Positions 30,477 to 39,955 are shown, numbered from the stretch's first letter. The stretch: 43,385 bases of DNA from Synergistales bacterium (GCA_025997955.1 BNVH01000021.1:1-43385); one strand, 5' to 3'. Translations and numbers: made by a program. Notes: a model not told the origin generated them from the letters alone.

Positions 30477-32006
30477 ATGGCCAGACTTGAGGAAATTATA
30501 GACGCAAATTTGAAAGCGAACCCCAACGACCAATGTTTTTGGTGGGAGAATGAATGGTACACGAAGACGGACTTTTCGCGTCTTGTTGAAGACTATGAGG
30601 CGTCACTTACGGCGTCGGGGTTCAGGCGCGGGCAGAGGCTTGCTGTTTTGACGGCCAACTGTCCAATGATTTTGGCCATTTCCGTGGCAGTATGGCGCCT
30701 CGGCGGAACCATAGCGCCGCTGAACGTCAAATCGGGCGCCATATCCCTTATAGGTACCTTAGAGCTTATAGACTCGTTCGCCGTCGTGACGAGCGACGCG
30801 ATAGACGACGAGGCGGGAGAGCTTCTGAGAGAGCATGGTTTCCCATGTGTAAAATGCGCGCCCCTGGGAGCTCTGCCCAAGATAGAGGGCAAGATTTCTT
30901 CCATTGAAACCCAGGACATAGCCATCATTTTCGCCACATCTGGCACGACGGGCTTGCCCAAGGCCGTTCCTCTGACGCACGGCAATATCTTGAGCAACTG
31001 CATGGGGGTGAAAGACGCCTTGAGCCTGCTCGACTCAAGCGATGTATTCCTTAACGCCTTGCCGAACTTTCATTCTTTCGGCTACACCATCAATATAGCC
31101 CTGCCCTTGGTCATAAACGGCAAAATTGCTATCGTCCCGAGCTTCCTGCCGCCGTCACAGAGCATAAACGCTATTTCTTCGTCGGGCGCTACTGTTATAT
31201 TCGGCGTCCCGGCGGTGTTTTCGTTCTTGCTGGCGGCCATAGAGCGAGGCAGCGCGCCTAAGAGTCTCTTTAGCAAAACGAAATACCTCTGTTCAGGCGG
31301 GGACAAACTAAATGACAATCTGCACGACATATCCCTGAGACTGACCGGCAAGGACATATTGGAGGGTTACGGCCTCACCGAGACCTCCCCCGTCATAACG
31401 GTAGACCGCGGCTACGCCACCAACAGACATGGTAGCGTAGGCCCCTTCATCAAGGATTACAAATGGCAGATAAGGGACGAAAAGGGCGTCAATACAAGCG
31501 GCGACAATCCGCGCACGGGCGAGGGCGTGCTTTGGGTCAAGGGGAGCTCCGTCTCGCCTGGGTATTTTAGAGCGCCCGAGATAACCGCCGAGCGCTTTGA
31601 CGGAGACTGGGTCAACACGGGCGACTACGTGAGGCTTGAGGACGGAGGCGACGACGGCGTCTTCGTTCGCATACTCGACAGAGTTACCGATATAATCATA
31701 GTCGGAGGCTTCAATGTCTACCCGCAGGAGGTAGAGCTTATCTTGCATTCCCACCCAGCCGTCAAGACCGCTATCGTCGTCGGTATGCCGCATCCGGTCA
31801 ACGGCGAGGTTCCCAAGGCGTTCATTATGAAAAACGACGGCGCCGAGGTGACCGAACTCGATATAGTCAGATATTGCAAAGAACGCTTGGCTCACTTCAA
31901 GGCGCCGCGAAAGGTCGAGTTTGTGGGAGATTTCCCACTGTCCAGCGCGGGCAAAATTCTCCGCCGCGTCTTGCGCGAGCGCGAGCGCGAACAGGTCAAA
32001 AAGTAA
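30477..32006 (+). CDS. AMP-forming acyl-CoA/acyl ligase 2 (tandem paralogue)
   Basis: 509 residues, starting 4 bp after the stop of the first ligase (GGAGG just upstream). It shares the CFWWENEWY opening and all adenylation motifs: IFATSGTTGLPKAVPLTH, LEGYGLTETSPV, WVNTGDYVRL, DRVTDIIIVGGFNVYPQEVE and SSAGKILRRVL. It is clearly a tandem duplicate of ligase 1, diverged mostly in the N-terminal substrate pocket, so the pair may accept different acids. A TAATG overlap couples it to the exonuclease gene. Confidence 0.92.
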   Translation: MARLEEIIDANLKANPNDQCFWWENEWYTKTDFSRLVEDYEASLTASGFRRGQRLAVLTANCPMILAISVAVWRLGGTIAPLNVKSGAISLIGTLELIDSFAVVTSDAIDDEAGELLREHGFPCVKCAPLGALPKIEGKISSIETQDIAIIFATSGTTGLPKAVPLTHGNILSNCMGVKDALSLLDSSDVFLNALPNFHSFGYTINIALPLVINGKIAIVPSFLPPSQSINAISSSGATVIFGVPAVFSFLLAAIERGSAPKSLFSKTKYLCSGGDKLNDNLHDISLRLTGKDILEGYGLTETSPVITVDRGYATNRHGSVGPFIKDYKWQIRDEKGVNTSGDNPRTGEGVLWVKGSSVSPGYFRAPEITAERFDGDWVNTGDYVRLEDGGDDGVFVRILDRVTDIIIVGGFNVYPQEVELILHSHPAVKTAIVVGMPHPVNGEVPKAFIMKNDGAEVTELDIVRYCKERLAHFKAPRKVEFVGDFPLSSAGKILRRVLREREREQVKK

Positions 32007-32803
32007 TGCGCATAGCGACGTTTAACGTAAACTCCGTGCGCAGCAGGCTCACTATTTTAGAGCGCTGGCTGTCTAAGCTTGATAAGCCGGTCGATGTTTT
32101 GTTTTTACAGGAGACGAAGGCCGTAGACGCCGATTTTCCAGAGGACGCTATCGACGAGCTTGGGTACAAATCGTATTTTCGAGGCGAAAAGTCATATAAC
32201 GGCGTGGCGGCCTTGGTAAGAAAGGACGCGAAGATAGACGGCGTATCGGCTTCATTCGGCTTCGGCGACGGTGAAGAGCCTGATTTTTTGACGCGCGCGC
32301 TGTACCTCAAGACGCCGTCTTTTTCTGTGCTTAATACTTACGTTCCGCAGGGCAAGGACATAACCCATGCCGATTACGACGTGAAAAAGCGCTTTTTGGC
32401 GCGGGCGCGCGCGTTTTTCGAGCGCGCCGTCAAGCCCGGCTTTCCATTCGTATGGCTTGGCGATATGAACGTAGCCCAGACCGAAATAGACGTGACTCAC
32501 CCGGAAAACAAGAAGAACCACGTTTGCTTTCACTCCGAGATAAGGGAGAGCTTTGCCCGGGTAGCCGACTTCGGGCTGACCGACATCATGCGGAAGTTTC
32601 ATCCCGAGGAGGGGGTCTATACGTTTTTCGACTATCGCGTAAAGGACGCCGTAGCGCGGGGCATAGGGTGGAGAATAGACCTCATGATGGCGAACGAGGC
32701 GGCGAGCGACGCCGCGACGGACTGCTTTGTAGATACCGAACCGCGTCTTTGGGACAGACCATCAGACCATACGCCCTTAGTCGCGGATTTTGCGCTATCC
32801 TGA
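32006..32803 (+). CDS. xthA: exodeoxyribonuclease III
   Basis: 265 residues from ATG 32006 (TAATG overlap). It is an AP endonuclease/3'-5' exonuclease of base-excision repair. Conserved residues are visible: RIATFNVNSVRSRL (Asn), FLQETKA (metal Glu), WLGDMNVA (Asp/Asn), IDLMMA and DRPSDHTPLVADF (catalytic Asp-His). Normal length. A DNA-repair gene at the end of an acyl-ligase operon is probably position by chance or growth-linked expression. Confidence 0.95.
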   Translation: MRIATFNVNSVRSRLTILERWLSKLDKPVDVLFLQETKAVDADFPEDAIDELGYKSYFRGEKSYNGVAALVRKDAKIDGVSASFGFGDGEEPDFLTRALYLKTPSFSVLNTYVPQGKDITHADYDVKKRFLARARAFFERAVKPGFPFVWLGDMNVAQTEIDVTHPENKKNHVCFHSEIRESFARVADFGLTDIMRKFHPEEGVYTFFDYRVKDAVARGIGWRIDLMMANEAASDAATDCFVDTEPRLWDRPSDHTPLVADFALS

Positions 32804-33637
32804 ATGAGACGCGTAGTTCTTGGCCACGACTTTTCTGTTTTGGACAAAGAAAATCCCCCTGGTGTCGCCGGGTTTTCCTGCCTTTCTGACGGTTCCATGA
32901 TTTTTGGGACGGTCTACTACGCCGAGGGGCTCAACAATCCCACCGTCGTGATATGCCACGGCTTTCCGAGCATAGATAAAGACAGCGACGTGGCTCTCGC
33001 TCTGCGGCAGGCTGGGCTCAACGTCGTCGTGTTCTCTTATCGCGGAGCTTGGGGAAGCGGGGGCGGTTTTTCGTTCTTCGGCGCCGTAGAAGACACGCTC
33101 AACATACTTCATCACATAGCGCAAAAAAAGACGGACCTGACGTCGCGGTTTGACGCCAGCCGTATTATCCTGATAGGACACAGCATGGGGGCGTTTGTCG
33201 CGCTCAAAGCCGCCGTCGCGTTCAATAATGTGCGCGATGTAGGTCTTTGCGCCACTTGGAACATTGGCGCGGACGCGACTCTTATGACGCGTGACGCAAA
33301 GACCAGAACTCGTGTTGATTATATCTTAGGCGGGACCGGGAGGTTAGCCGGCGCGTCGCGCTCGTCTCTTTTGAACGAAATGATGCAACATGCCTCTGAC
33401 TATGACTTGAGGCGCGACGTTCCGTCTCTTCGCGGACGAAACGTGCTGCTCGTGGGCGCGTCGGAAGACGTATCGACGCCGCTTAGTATACATCATGATG
33501 TTTTGGCCTCAGAAATGCGCAAGTACAAAGAATGCCATGTGACGGAGAAAATACTCCAATGCGACCACGTATTCACCCTAAAACGAAACGCCCTGTGCCG
33601 CGTGATATTGAAGTGGTTAGAGAGTTGCGGATACTGA
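32804..33637 (+). CDS. alpha/beta hydrolase
   Basis: 277 residues; ATG follows the exonuclease stop directly. VVICHGFPS forms the oxyanion-hole region, LIGHSMGAFVAL is the nucleophile elbow (Ser), VLLVGASEDVSTPL holds the Asp strand and CDHVFTL the catalytic His. No signal peptide, so it is a cytoplasmic esterase or peptidase-like enzyme; an esterase working on acyl products of the neighbouring ligases is possible. Its last 21 bp overlap the 3' end of ruvX on the other strand. Confidence 0.9.
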   Translation: MRRVVLGHDFSVLDKENPPGVAGFSCLSDGSMIFGTVYYAEGLNNPTVVICHGFPSIDKDSDVALALRQAGLNVVVFSYRGAWGSGGGFSFFGAVEDTLNILHHIAQKKTDLTSRFDASRIILIGHSMGAFVALKAAVAFNNVRDVGLCATWNIGADATLMTRDAKTRTRVDYILGGTGRLAGASRSSLLNEMMQHASDYDLRRDVPSLRGRNVLLVGASEDVSTPLSIHHDVLASEMRKYKECHVTEKILQCDHVFTLKRNALCRVILKWLESCGY

Positions 33638-34108
33638 GAAACTTTCCCTATCCAACCAACTTTGCAAAATAATCGTAGCCGCCACTTTATCCACGCTTCC
33701 CTTGCGTTTGGCGCGCGAGACGTTGCCCTCAATAAGCGTCCTTTCCGCCATCACCGTCGTAAACCTCTCGTCATAGGTCTCAAACACCCTGTCCGGGTAA
33801 GAGGCGCGGAGCTCTGTGGCAAGGGCCTCCATTCGCGCCTCCTCAGGACCCAGCGCGCCAGTCGTGCGGCGCGGTAGGCCAATCAAGATAACGCGCGGGT
33901 CGTATTTAGCGAGAGCTTCTTCAAAACGCGTTTTCCAATCATCAAAGTTAAAGGGCTGTAAACCTTCGGGCTGTAAGCCTTTTTTTTGCTCCCCCTGCTT
34001 TACGTTCCACACATCCACCCCCTGAGCGAACACGCAAAGGGGGTCCGTCACGGCCACGCCCACGCGGACCGTCCCCACGTCAAGAGCAAGTACGCGTTTA
34101 GACGGCAT
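33617..34108 (-). CDS. ruvX: RuvX/YqgF Holliday-junction resolvase-like nuclease
   Basis: 163 residues from ATG 34108, overlapping alaS by 11 bp. It has the RNase H-fold motifs VLALDVGTVRVGVAVTDP, RVILIGLPR and ETYDERFTTVMAE. A VDKVAATIILQSWLD end is typical. It is thought to act on Holliday junctions or 16S rRNA 5' ends. A short insert near residues 38-50 has GLQPEGLQPF, a 15-bp duplication. alaS-ruvX is a common bacterial pairing. Confidence 0.94.
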   Translation of the reverse strand: MPSKRVLALDVGTVRVGVAVTDPLCVFAQGVDVWNVKQGEQKKGLQPEGLQPFNFDDWKTRFEEALAKYDPRVILIGLPRRTTGALGPEEARMEALATELRASYPDRVFETYDERFTTVMAERTLIEGNVSRAKRKGSVDKVAATIILQSWLDRESFSVSATL

Positions 34109-36746
34109 TCAGAAGGCTCTCTATTTTGGATAGCGCCTCGTCTAACTTGCCGGCGTCTTTTCCGCCGCCCTGAGCGGTGTTGGCCTTCCCACCGCCGCGC
34201 CCTCCCAAGATAACAGTCGCTTCTTTCACGAGAGAGCCCGCGTTTACACCCCTCTTGACCGCCGCGTCGTCGGCCATCACGAGAAGCGCGCAGTCGAGAC
34301 CTTCCTGAACAGAGGCCATAACCACGACCACGGGCGAGTGCTTCGCCTTGGCTCCGTCGCCGAGCTCCCGCAGAGAGTCGATGCTCGCGCCCGAAAATTT
34401 ACCGGTCAACAGCGTCAAGCCCTTTATCTCTTTTTTAACAAAAACATCGCCCGCGCGCAACGTCAACTCTTTGGCCTGAGCTTCTTTTATGGTGCGCTGC
34501 AAGCGTTTGTTCTCGTCTATGATGTTCTCTAAGCGAGACTCTATGTTTGTTTCGTCCGCGCTCAGAACCCCGAAGACGCGGCTCATCAAAGCCGAATTGC
34601 TTTGCAGCGTCTTGAGGGAGTTCATGCCGGTAACGGCCGTTATCCGCCTCGTGCCCGAGCCTATGCCCTCTTCGCGGGTTATCTTGAAAAGGCCGATGTC
34701 GCCGGTTGACCTTACGTGAAGCCCGCCGCAAAGCTCAACGGAGAAGCCCGGAACGGACACCACTCTCACGACGGCGCCGTATTTTTCGTCAAAAAGAGCC
34801 TTGGCTCCAAGAGAGCGGGCTTCTTCGCGGTCGCGCTCTTCTACTAGCAAAAGGGTGTTGGCAAGCGCCTGGGCGTTTACGATATTTTCGGCCTCGTCTA
34901 TCTGAGACTGCGTCATGGCCTCATGGTGAGTGAAGTCAAAGCGCAAAAACGTGTCGTTCAAAAGAGACCCGGCTTGGCGGACGTGACGCCCAAGCACGCG
35001 GGACAGAGCCTCGTGTAAAAGGTGCGTCGCGCTGTGGTTGCGGCGAATCGCGCTTCGTCTCTCATCGTCCACTTCGCTTAGCGCCCTATCTCCTACCGCT
35101 ACAGTTCCTGAAAGCAAGCGAGCGCTGTGGATGGACAGTCCGCCCTTTGGCGTTACGTTCAAAACCTCAATAACCGCTCTGTCCGTCTTTATCGTCCCAG
35201 TGTCGCCCACTTCGCCTCCGCGCTCGGCATAAAACGGCGTAGCCGATAGGACAAGCTCAAACTCGGCGTCAGATTCGTCAATAGAGTCCACGCTCTCACC
35301 GCCTGAGATTAGCGCGGCTATATTTGCGTCATCCGAGCTTTTATCGTAACCCGTAAAAACCGTCGCCGGGATGTTGTTAGCGAGCTCTGTGTAGATGTCG
35401 CCTGACAGCGACGTTTTTTTCTGTTTGCTGCCCGCGCGCGCTCGCTCGCGCTGGGCTTGCATGGCCTTGTCGAAGCCTTCCTTATCGACGTTTATGCCCT
35501 CCTCGAAGGCCATCTCGCAGGTGAGTTCAAAGGGGAAGCCAAATGTGTCGTAGAGCGTAAAAGCCACATCCCCCGAAAGAATATTTTCGCCGCCGGTTTC
35601 AAAAGCCCCCGAAGACCTGAGCGATTTAACCGCCGAGTCGAAAATATCCATGCCCTGAGAAAGCGTCTTGTCGAAGCGAGCCTCCTCGACGTTGATAATT
35701 TCCTCTATCGTGGCGCGGTTTTCCACTAAATCGGGGTAGACGTCCCCCATTGTGTCTATCAATACCGGCATATACTCGCACAAAAACTCACCCTCGAAGC
35801 CCAAGAGCCGCCCGTACCGAGCGGCCCGCCGCAACAGGCGGCGCAGGACATAGCCTGGTCCGTCGTTAGACGGCAGTACGCCGTCGGACAGCATAAAGAC
35901 GACGGCGCGGATATGGTCCACTATCACGCGCACCGAGAGATCGTTTTTGGCGCTCGTCCCGTAGTTTATATTCGCGCGCTTGCAAGTATGCCTGATAAGC
36001 GGCATAAACAAGTCCGTATCGTAGTCCGTATCCACACCCTGAACTACTGACGTGAGGCGTTCTAACCCCATGCCGGTATCGATATTTTTGCGCGGCAATG
36101 GCGCGAGGGAACCGTCCTTTTGACGGTCGTACTGCGTGAACACCAAGTTCCAAATCTCCATATAGCGGTCACAATCGCAGCCCACGCCGCAGTCGGGCGC
36201 GCCGCAGCCGTACTTTTCGCCCCTGTCGTAGTAAATCTCAGAACAAGGTCCGCAAGGCCCGGTTTCGCTCATAAACCAGTAGTTCTCGTCCATATCGAAG
36301 CGCTTTATACGCTCCTCCGGCAAGCGTAGAGCGCGCCAAGCGTCTAACGCCTCCGTGTCGTCTTTGTATATAGAGGCGTAAAGGCGGCTTGGGTCAAGCC
36401 CAATACAGGCGGTCAAAAATTCCCAGCTCCAAGCGATAGCCTCTTTCTTAAAGTAGTCGCCCCAAGAGAAGTTGCCCAACATCTCGAAAAACGTATGATG
36501 TCGCGCCGTGCGCCCGACGTTTTCGATGTCGTTTGTCCTCACGCATTTTTGACATGTGACGGCGCGAGTAGACGGAGGCGTCTTGAGACCAAGATAATAC
36601 ATTTTGAACGGAACCATGCCCGCTATGGTAAAAAGCAAAGAGGGGTCGTCCGGTATGAGGGAAAAACTTGGGTAGTGAGCGCTGCTCTTCTCTTTCCAAA
36701 ATTCTATAAAAAGCTCTCTTATTTCTTTTCCGCTTCTGTTCTGCAT
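34098..36746 (-). CDS. alaS: alanyl-tRNA synthetase
   Basis: 882 residues, full length, from ATG 36746 with GGAGGGTCTTGTA upstream. It has the class II catalytic domain (RELFIEFWKEKSSAHYPSFS, RTNDIENVGRTARHHTFFEM), then the editing domain with NHSATHLLHEAL and CGGLHVRSTGDIG (zinc ligands His-x3-His and Cys-x3-His), and a C-terminal DHHA1-type Gly-rich domain (LGGRGGGKANTAQGGGKD). It charges tRNA-Ala and clears Ser/Gly errors. The 210-bp gap before galK holds both divergent promoters, not clearly readable. Confidence 0.98.
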   Translation of the reverse strand: MQNRSGKEIRELFIEFWKEKSSAHYPSFSLIPDDPSLLFTIAGMVPFKMYYLGLKTPPSTRAVTCQKCVRTNDIENVGRTARHHTFFEMLGNFSWGDYFKKEAIAWSWEFLTACIGLDPSRLYASIYKDDTEALDAWRALRLPEERIKRFDMDENYWFMSETGPCGPCSEIYYDRGEKYGCGAPDCGVGCDCDRYMEIWNLVFTQYDRQKDGSLAPLPRKNIDTGMGLERLTSVVQGVDTDYDTDLFMPLIRHTCKRANINYGTSAKNDLSVRVIVDHIRAVVFMLSDGVLPSNDGPGYVLRRLLRRAARYGRLLGFEGEFLCEYMPVLIDTMGDVYPDLVENRATIEEIINVEEARFDKTLSQGMDIFDSAVKSLRSSGAFETGGENILSGDVAFTLYDTFGFPFELTCEMAFEEGINVDKEGFDKAMQAQRERARAGSKQKKTSLSGDIYTELANNIPATVFTGYDKSSDDANIAALISGGESVDSIDESDAEFELVLSATPFYAERGGEVGDTGTIKTDRAVIEVLNVTPKGGLSIHSARLLSGTVAVGDRALSEVDDERRSAIRRNHSATHLLHEALSRVLGRHVRQAGSLLNDTFLRFDFTHHEAMTQSQIDEAENIVNAQALANTLLLVEERDREEARSLGAKALFDEKYGAVVRVVSVPGFSVELCGGLHVRSTGDIGLFKITREEGIGSGTRRITAVTGMNSLKTLQSNSALMSRVFGVLSADETNIESRLENIIDENKRLQRTIKEAQAKELTLRAGDVFVKKEIKGLTLLTGKFSGASIDSLRELGDGAKAKHSPVVVVMASVQEGLDCALLVMADDAAVKRGVNAGSLVKEATVILGGRGGGKANTAQGGGKDAGKLDEALSKIESLLNAV

Positions 36747-36956
36747 TACAAGACCCTCCATAATTACAAAATTACAATTTCATTTTTTATTTTTATACTT
36801 TATTTTCATATTCCACTTGCCCAAGACAAGTTGTTATATTACACTAAAAGCATTGAATAATCTGCTCAGAATTTACTTACTTAAAGCAAGAATGAAAATC
36901 GAAAAATAAAATCAAGGAATAATTGATAGGCGAGTTTTATTCAAGGGGGATGTCTA

Positions 36957-38180
36957 ATGAATACGCCAGGAACACGTGAAGTTCAGAAAATAACGCGAGA
37001 CGACGCAATAAAGGCCTTTCGCGCTCATTTTGGGAAGGAGCCTGAGATTGTAGTCAGGACGCCGGGCAGAGTGAATCTGCTGGGAGAGCATACGGACTAT
37101 AGCAAGGGTTTTGTTTTGCCTATGACCATAAGCCGAGCCGTATGGATGGCGTTTCGCGCTTGTGACCAAAACGTGGCGCGTCTTTATTCCGCCGACTATG
37201 ACGAGGATTGTTCTTTCGGTGTCGAGAGATTTTCTAAGCAGGACCGCCCCGATTATTTCGCTGAAAAAGATGAAGACGGAGAAAAAAGACAGCCTATTCC
37301 GTGGTTTGAGTATATCCGCGCCTCTGTCTGGGCTCTATCCGACCAAGGGAAAAACTGCAAGGGTTTTGAGGCCGTCGTCTTGGGCGACATACCGCAGGGC
37401 GTGGGGCTGGCGTCGTCGGCCGCCCTTGAGGTGTCGACTATTTTGGCTCTCAACGAGTTAGGCGGATACAATCTCTCGAAGCCCGACATGGCAAAGTTGG
37501 CGCAACGCGCCGAAAACGAATGGATAGGCCTGAAAAGCGGCGTGATGAACCCGATGATATGTCTTATCGGGGAGCCGGGCAAGGTCTTTCTCGTTGACTG
37601 CGGAGATTTGAAATACACGTCTTTCGACATGCCTAATACTGTGGCTGTGGCCTTTATGGACACAGGAGTGAGACACTACCGAAACGGCGCTACTTACAAC
37701 AAGCGCAGAGAACAGTGCGCCGAGATATGCGAAATCCTGGGCGTAGAGAATCTGCGTATGACCACTCAGGAAATGCTTGAGGGTGTGCGCGACAAAATTC
37801 CGAGCTCGCTGTTCAGCAAGGCTTACCATGTTCTATACGAGAACATGAGAGTGCAGTCCGCCGCGTCCGCGCTTCAATATAGCGAATTCGACATACTGGG
37901 CAAATTGATAAGCGAGAGTCATTTTAGCCTTCAGTACAGCTACGAAGTCTCTTGCTTTGAACTTGACGCTATATGCGACGTGGCCCGCTCGTACCCGGCG
38001 TGTTTGGGCGCGCGCATGGCCGGCTCCTGTCTGGGTGGCGGCGCCATAGCCCTTATCTACGCCGCTAAGGCGCAAGATTTCGCTGAAAAAGTTTTGGAGG
38101 GATATTACAAGCAGACGGGAAAGAAAGCGACCATAACCTTCGGGCAAGCCACAGAGGGCGCTAAGGCGGAAAGGTTATAG
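36957..38180 (+). CDS. galK: galactokinase
   Basis: 407 residues from ATG 36957 with AAGGGGG upstream, ending in TAG. It is a GHMP kinase phosphorylating galactose at C1: PGRVNLLGEHTDYSKGFVLPM is the galactokinase signature, GVGLASSAALEVS the ATP loop and ARMAGSCLGGGAIAL motif 3. Slight variation from the usual GLSSSA. No galT or galE is beside it, so the product may feed a sugar-nucleotide pathway elsewhere. Confidence 0.94.
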   Translation: MNTPGTREVQKITRDDAIKAFRAHFGKEPEIVVRTPGRVNLLGEHTDYSKGFVLPMTISRAVWMAFRACDQNVARLYSADYDEDCSFGVERFSKQDRPDYFAEKDEDGEKRQPIPWFEYIRASVWALSDQGKNCKGFEAVVLGDIPQGVGLASSAALEVSTILALNELGGYNLSKPDMAKLAQRAENEWIGLKSGVMNPMICLIGEPGKVFLVDCGDLKYTSFDMPNTVAVAFMDTGVRHYRNGATYNKRREQCAEICEILGVENLRMTTQEMLEGVRDKIPSSLFSKAYHVLYENMRVQSAASALQYSEFDILGKLISESHFSLQYSYEVSCFELDAICDVARSYPACLGARMAGSCLGGGAIALIYAAKAQDFAEKVLEGYYKQTGKKATITFGQATEGAKAERL

Positions 38181-38183
38181 ATT

Positions 38184-39401
38184 TTAGATTTCCCAGACCG
38201 GGATTGATACCACTTCGCGAGAGAGCGGAATCCGCTCAGGCTGTAGACAAATGACAGCGCCGAGGCCGGTTTTCTTATTTAATCTTTGGAGTGAGCCGAA
38301 ACTCTTGCAGTCGTTCAATCCCGGATTTGCGGTCTTTTTTATCTCTATCGGATACAAAATTCCGTCTTGTTCCAGAATGATGTCGATTTCGTTTTGGTTT
38401 GCGTCGCGGTACAGATACATTGACGGCTCTTTGCCGTTATGCAGATACGATTTTAGGATTTCGCCCACAACATAAGTTTCCAGCATAGCTCCGGCGGCCG
38501 CTCCGCTCATCAAAGACTCAGGCGTCAGCCATTTAGTCATGTAAGCCGCCAAGCCGGTATCCAAGAAGTACATTTTAGGTGTTTTGATAATACGATTGGT
38601 GACATTCGGCGAATAAGGGCGCATCAGGTAAACTAAGCCCGATCTCTCCAAAATACCCATCCACGACTGCGCGGTTTTCACGTCAACCCCTATGTCGCGG
38701 GCAAGTGAAGAATAATTCAGCAGCTGTCCGGTTTGCGCCGCTACGACTGAAATGAAATCAAAGAACTGTATAGGCTTTGAGACATTGTGGAAGTCTCTCA
38801 CGTCGCGCTCTATATATGACTGGATATATGACGCGTAATAGCGTTCGCGGTCTATTTTTGTATCGACCACAACCTCTGGCAGGCTGCCCTCCCAAACGCG
38901 CTGATACACATCTCGGATGGTCAGTTTCGCCATATCCTGCTTATCCATAGACGGAACAAACGGAATAGACGAAAATGGCCGACCTATTTTCTCACGGTAC
39001 GACAACCCCATCATATCGATAATGGCGATTCTCCCGGCCAAAGACTCCTGGACGCCCTGCATAAGTTTGTATTTTTGGGAGCCGGTCAGCCAAAAAGCTC
39101 CTTTGTCGTCTCGGTGACTATCCGCGTAGATTTTAATATAAGGGAATAACGAGAGCGCGTACTGAACTTCATCAATAATCACCGGCGGCGAGTACTGCTG
39201 CAAAAATAACTCGGGGTCTGTCTGCGCTAACTTGCGGGAAGCCATATTGTCCAAGGATACGTAGCCGCGATTTGTTCCCTTTGACATATTGCCCAGTAAA
39301 GTCGACTTGCCGACCTGCCGCTGCCCGTTCAGCAACAATACGCGAAACCCATTTGAGATATTTTCTATGACCGGTTGTAATGTTCTTTCTAAATCAGGCA
39401 T
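38184..39401 (-). CDS. AAA_14/DUF4143 ATPase
   Basis: 405 residues from ATG 39401 behind AAGGAGAAAACAG. It has the AAA_14 core with LLLNGQRQVGKSTLLG (Walker A), PVIIDEVQYAL (Walker B) and WLTGSQKYKLM (sensor 1). The C-terminal DUF4143 domain includes RDVRDFHNV, a winged-helix part, and YRDANQNEIDIILEQDG, an E/D-x-D PDDEXK-like end followed by YPIEIKK. These are widespread stand-alone proteins, often mobile, of unknown role. It sits behind a long palindrome (39412-39452) and is convergent with galK with a 3-bp gap. Confidence 0.9.
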   Translation of the reverse strand: MPDLERTLQPVIENISNGFRVLLLNGQRQVGKSTLLGNMSKGTNRGYVSLDNMASRKLAQTDPELFLQQYSPPVIIDEVQYALSLFPYIKIYADSHRDDKGAFWLTGSQKYKLMQGVQESLAGRIAIIDMMGLSYREKIGRPFSSIPFVPSMDKQDMAKLTIRDVYQRVWEGSLPEVVVDTKIDRERYYASYIQSYIERDVRDFHNVSKPIQFFDFISVVAAQTGQLLNYSSLARDIGVDVKTAQSWMGILERSGLVYLMRPYSPNVTNRIIKTPKMYFLDTGLAAYMTKWLTPESLMSGAAAGAMLETYVVGEILKSYLHNGKEPSMYLYRDANQNEIDIILEQDGILYPIEIKKTANPGLNDCKSFGSLQRLNKKTGLGAVICLQPERIPLSREVVSIPVWEI

Positions 39402-39411
39402 TTCTGTTTTC

Positions 39412-39452
39412 TCCTTGTATAATTTGGATTTACATTCCAAATTATACAAGGA
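39412..39452. promoter_or_regulatory. 17-bp perfect inverted repeat upstream of the ATPase gene
   Basis: TCCTTGTATAATTTGGA and its exact reverse complement flank a 7-base spacer (TTTACAT). Each arm contains TATAAT. The arm next to the gene contains the AAGG of its ribosome binding site, so it is placed either as a DNA operator or, if transcribed, as an RNA hairpin hiding the start. Confidence 0.75.
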
Positions 39453-39454
39453 TT

Positions 39455-39496
39455 TTCAAAAAAAGCAAAAGGGGACGAACCTTCAAGCCCGCCCCC
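39455..39496 (-). terminator. terminator of the prepilin operon
   Basis: On the minus strand GGGGGCG pairs with CGTCCCC (one G-U) around a 12-base loop, followed by TTTTGCTTTTTTT. It directly follows the second prepilin gene. Confidence 0.75.
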
Positions 39497-39505
39497 TGCA
39501 ATTTT

Positions 39506-39952
39506 TTAGGGTAATATCACTACGACCGTAGGGCTGCGCATGTAGAGCCTGTGGATTTTGTTGGCGCCGCTTCGGTTTGAGTTGTTGTCGCTATATGGCA
39601 CGCGCCAAAGTGTTATAGCGCTACTTGGTATTGGCCCCGACACAGATATATTGTTGACTTGTCTGACTTTAGCGGACGATGTAGAATTGGGAGGCACAGG
39701 CGACGCTCCATCCGTAAGTGTGCTACCATCCACCCATTCCGGCGATACGACCTCGTTTCTCGCCTCGGACTCAAGCGCGAAACGCTCAAGCTTTGCGTAA
39801 GTTTCCATCCTTATCTTGTTGTCTGTGGTTATGGCGAGGGCGTAGCCTATGGTGGCCAAGGACGCCAATACAGCCACTGTCAGTATAACTATAGCGCACA
39901 ACACCTCTACTAAAGAAAAACCGCGCCGAGAGAATAACAAACGCGCTTTCAT
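39506..39952 (-). CDS. minor type IV prepilin-like protein (PilV-like)
   Basis: 148 residues from ATG 39952. The N-terminus has the prepilin peptidase site RRGFSLVEVLCAIVIL with Glu at +5 and a hydrophobic helix of about 20 residues. The remainder is a variable pilin-like head (SSAITLWRVPY). The most likely role is a minor pilin or pseudopilin of a type IV pilus or type II secretion-like machine. It lies 3 bp after the upstream prepilin gene. Assembly genes are not in the window. Confidence 0.85.
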   Translation of the reverse strand: MKARLLFSRRGFSLVEVLCAIVILTVAVLASLATIGYALAITTDNKIRMETYAKLERFALESEARNEVVSPEWVDGSTLTDGASPVPPNSTSSAKVRQVNNISVSGPIPSSAITLWRVPYSDNNSNRSGANKIHRLYMRSPTVVVILP

Positions 39953-39955
39953 AGC

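Noticed and set aside
36747..36956. Possible riboswitch or T-box before alaS
   Set aside because: The gap is AT-rich and shows only short inverted repeats (CTTG...CAAG); no T-box, specifier loop or terminator is visible.
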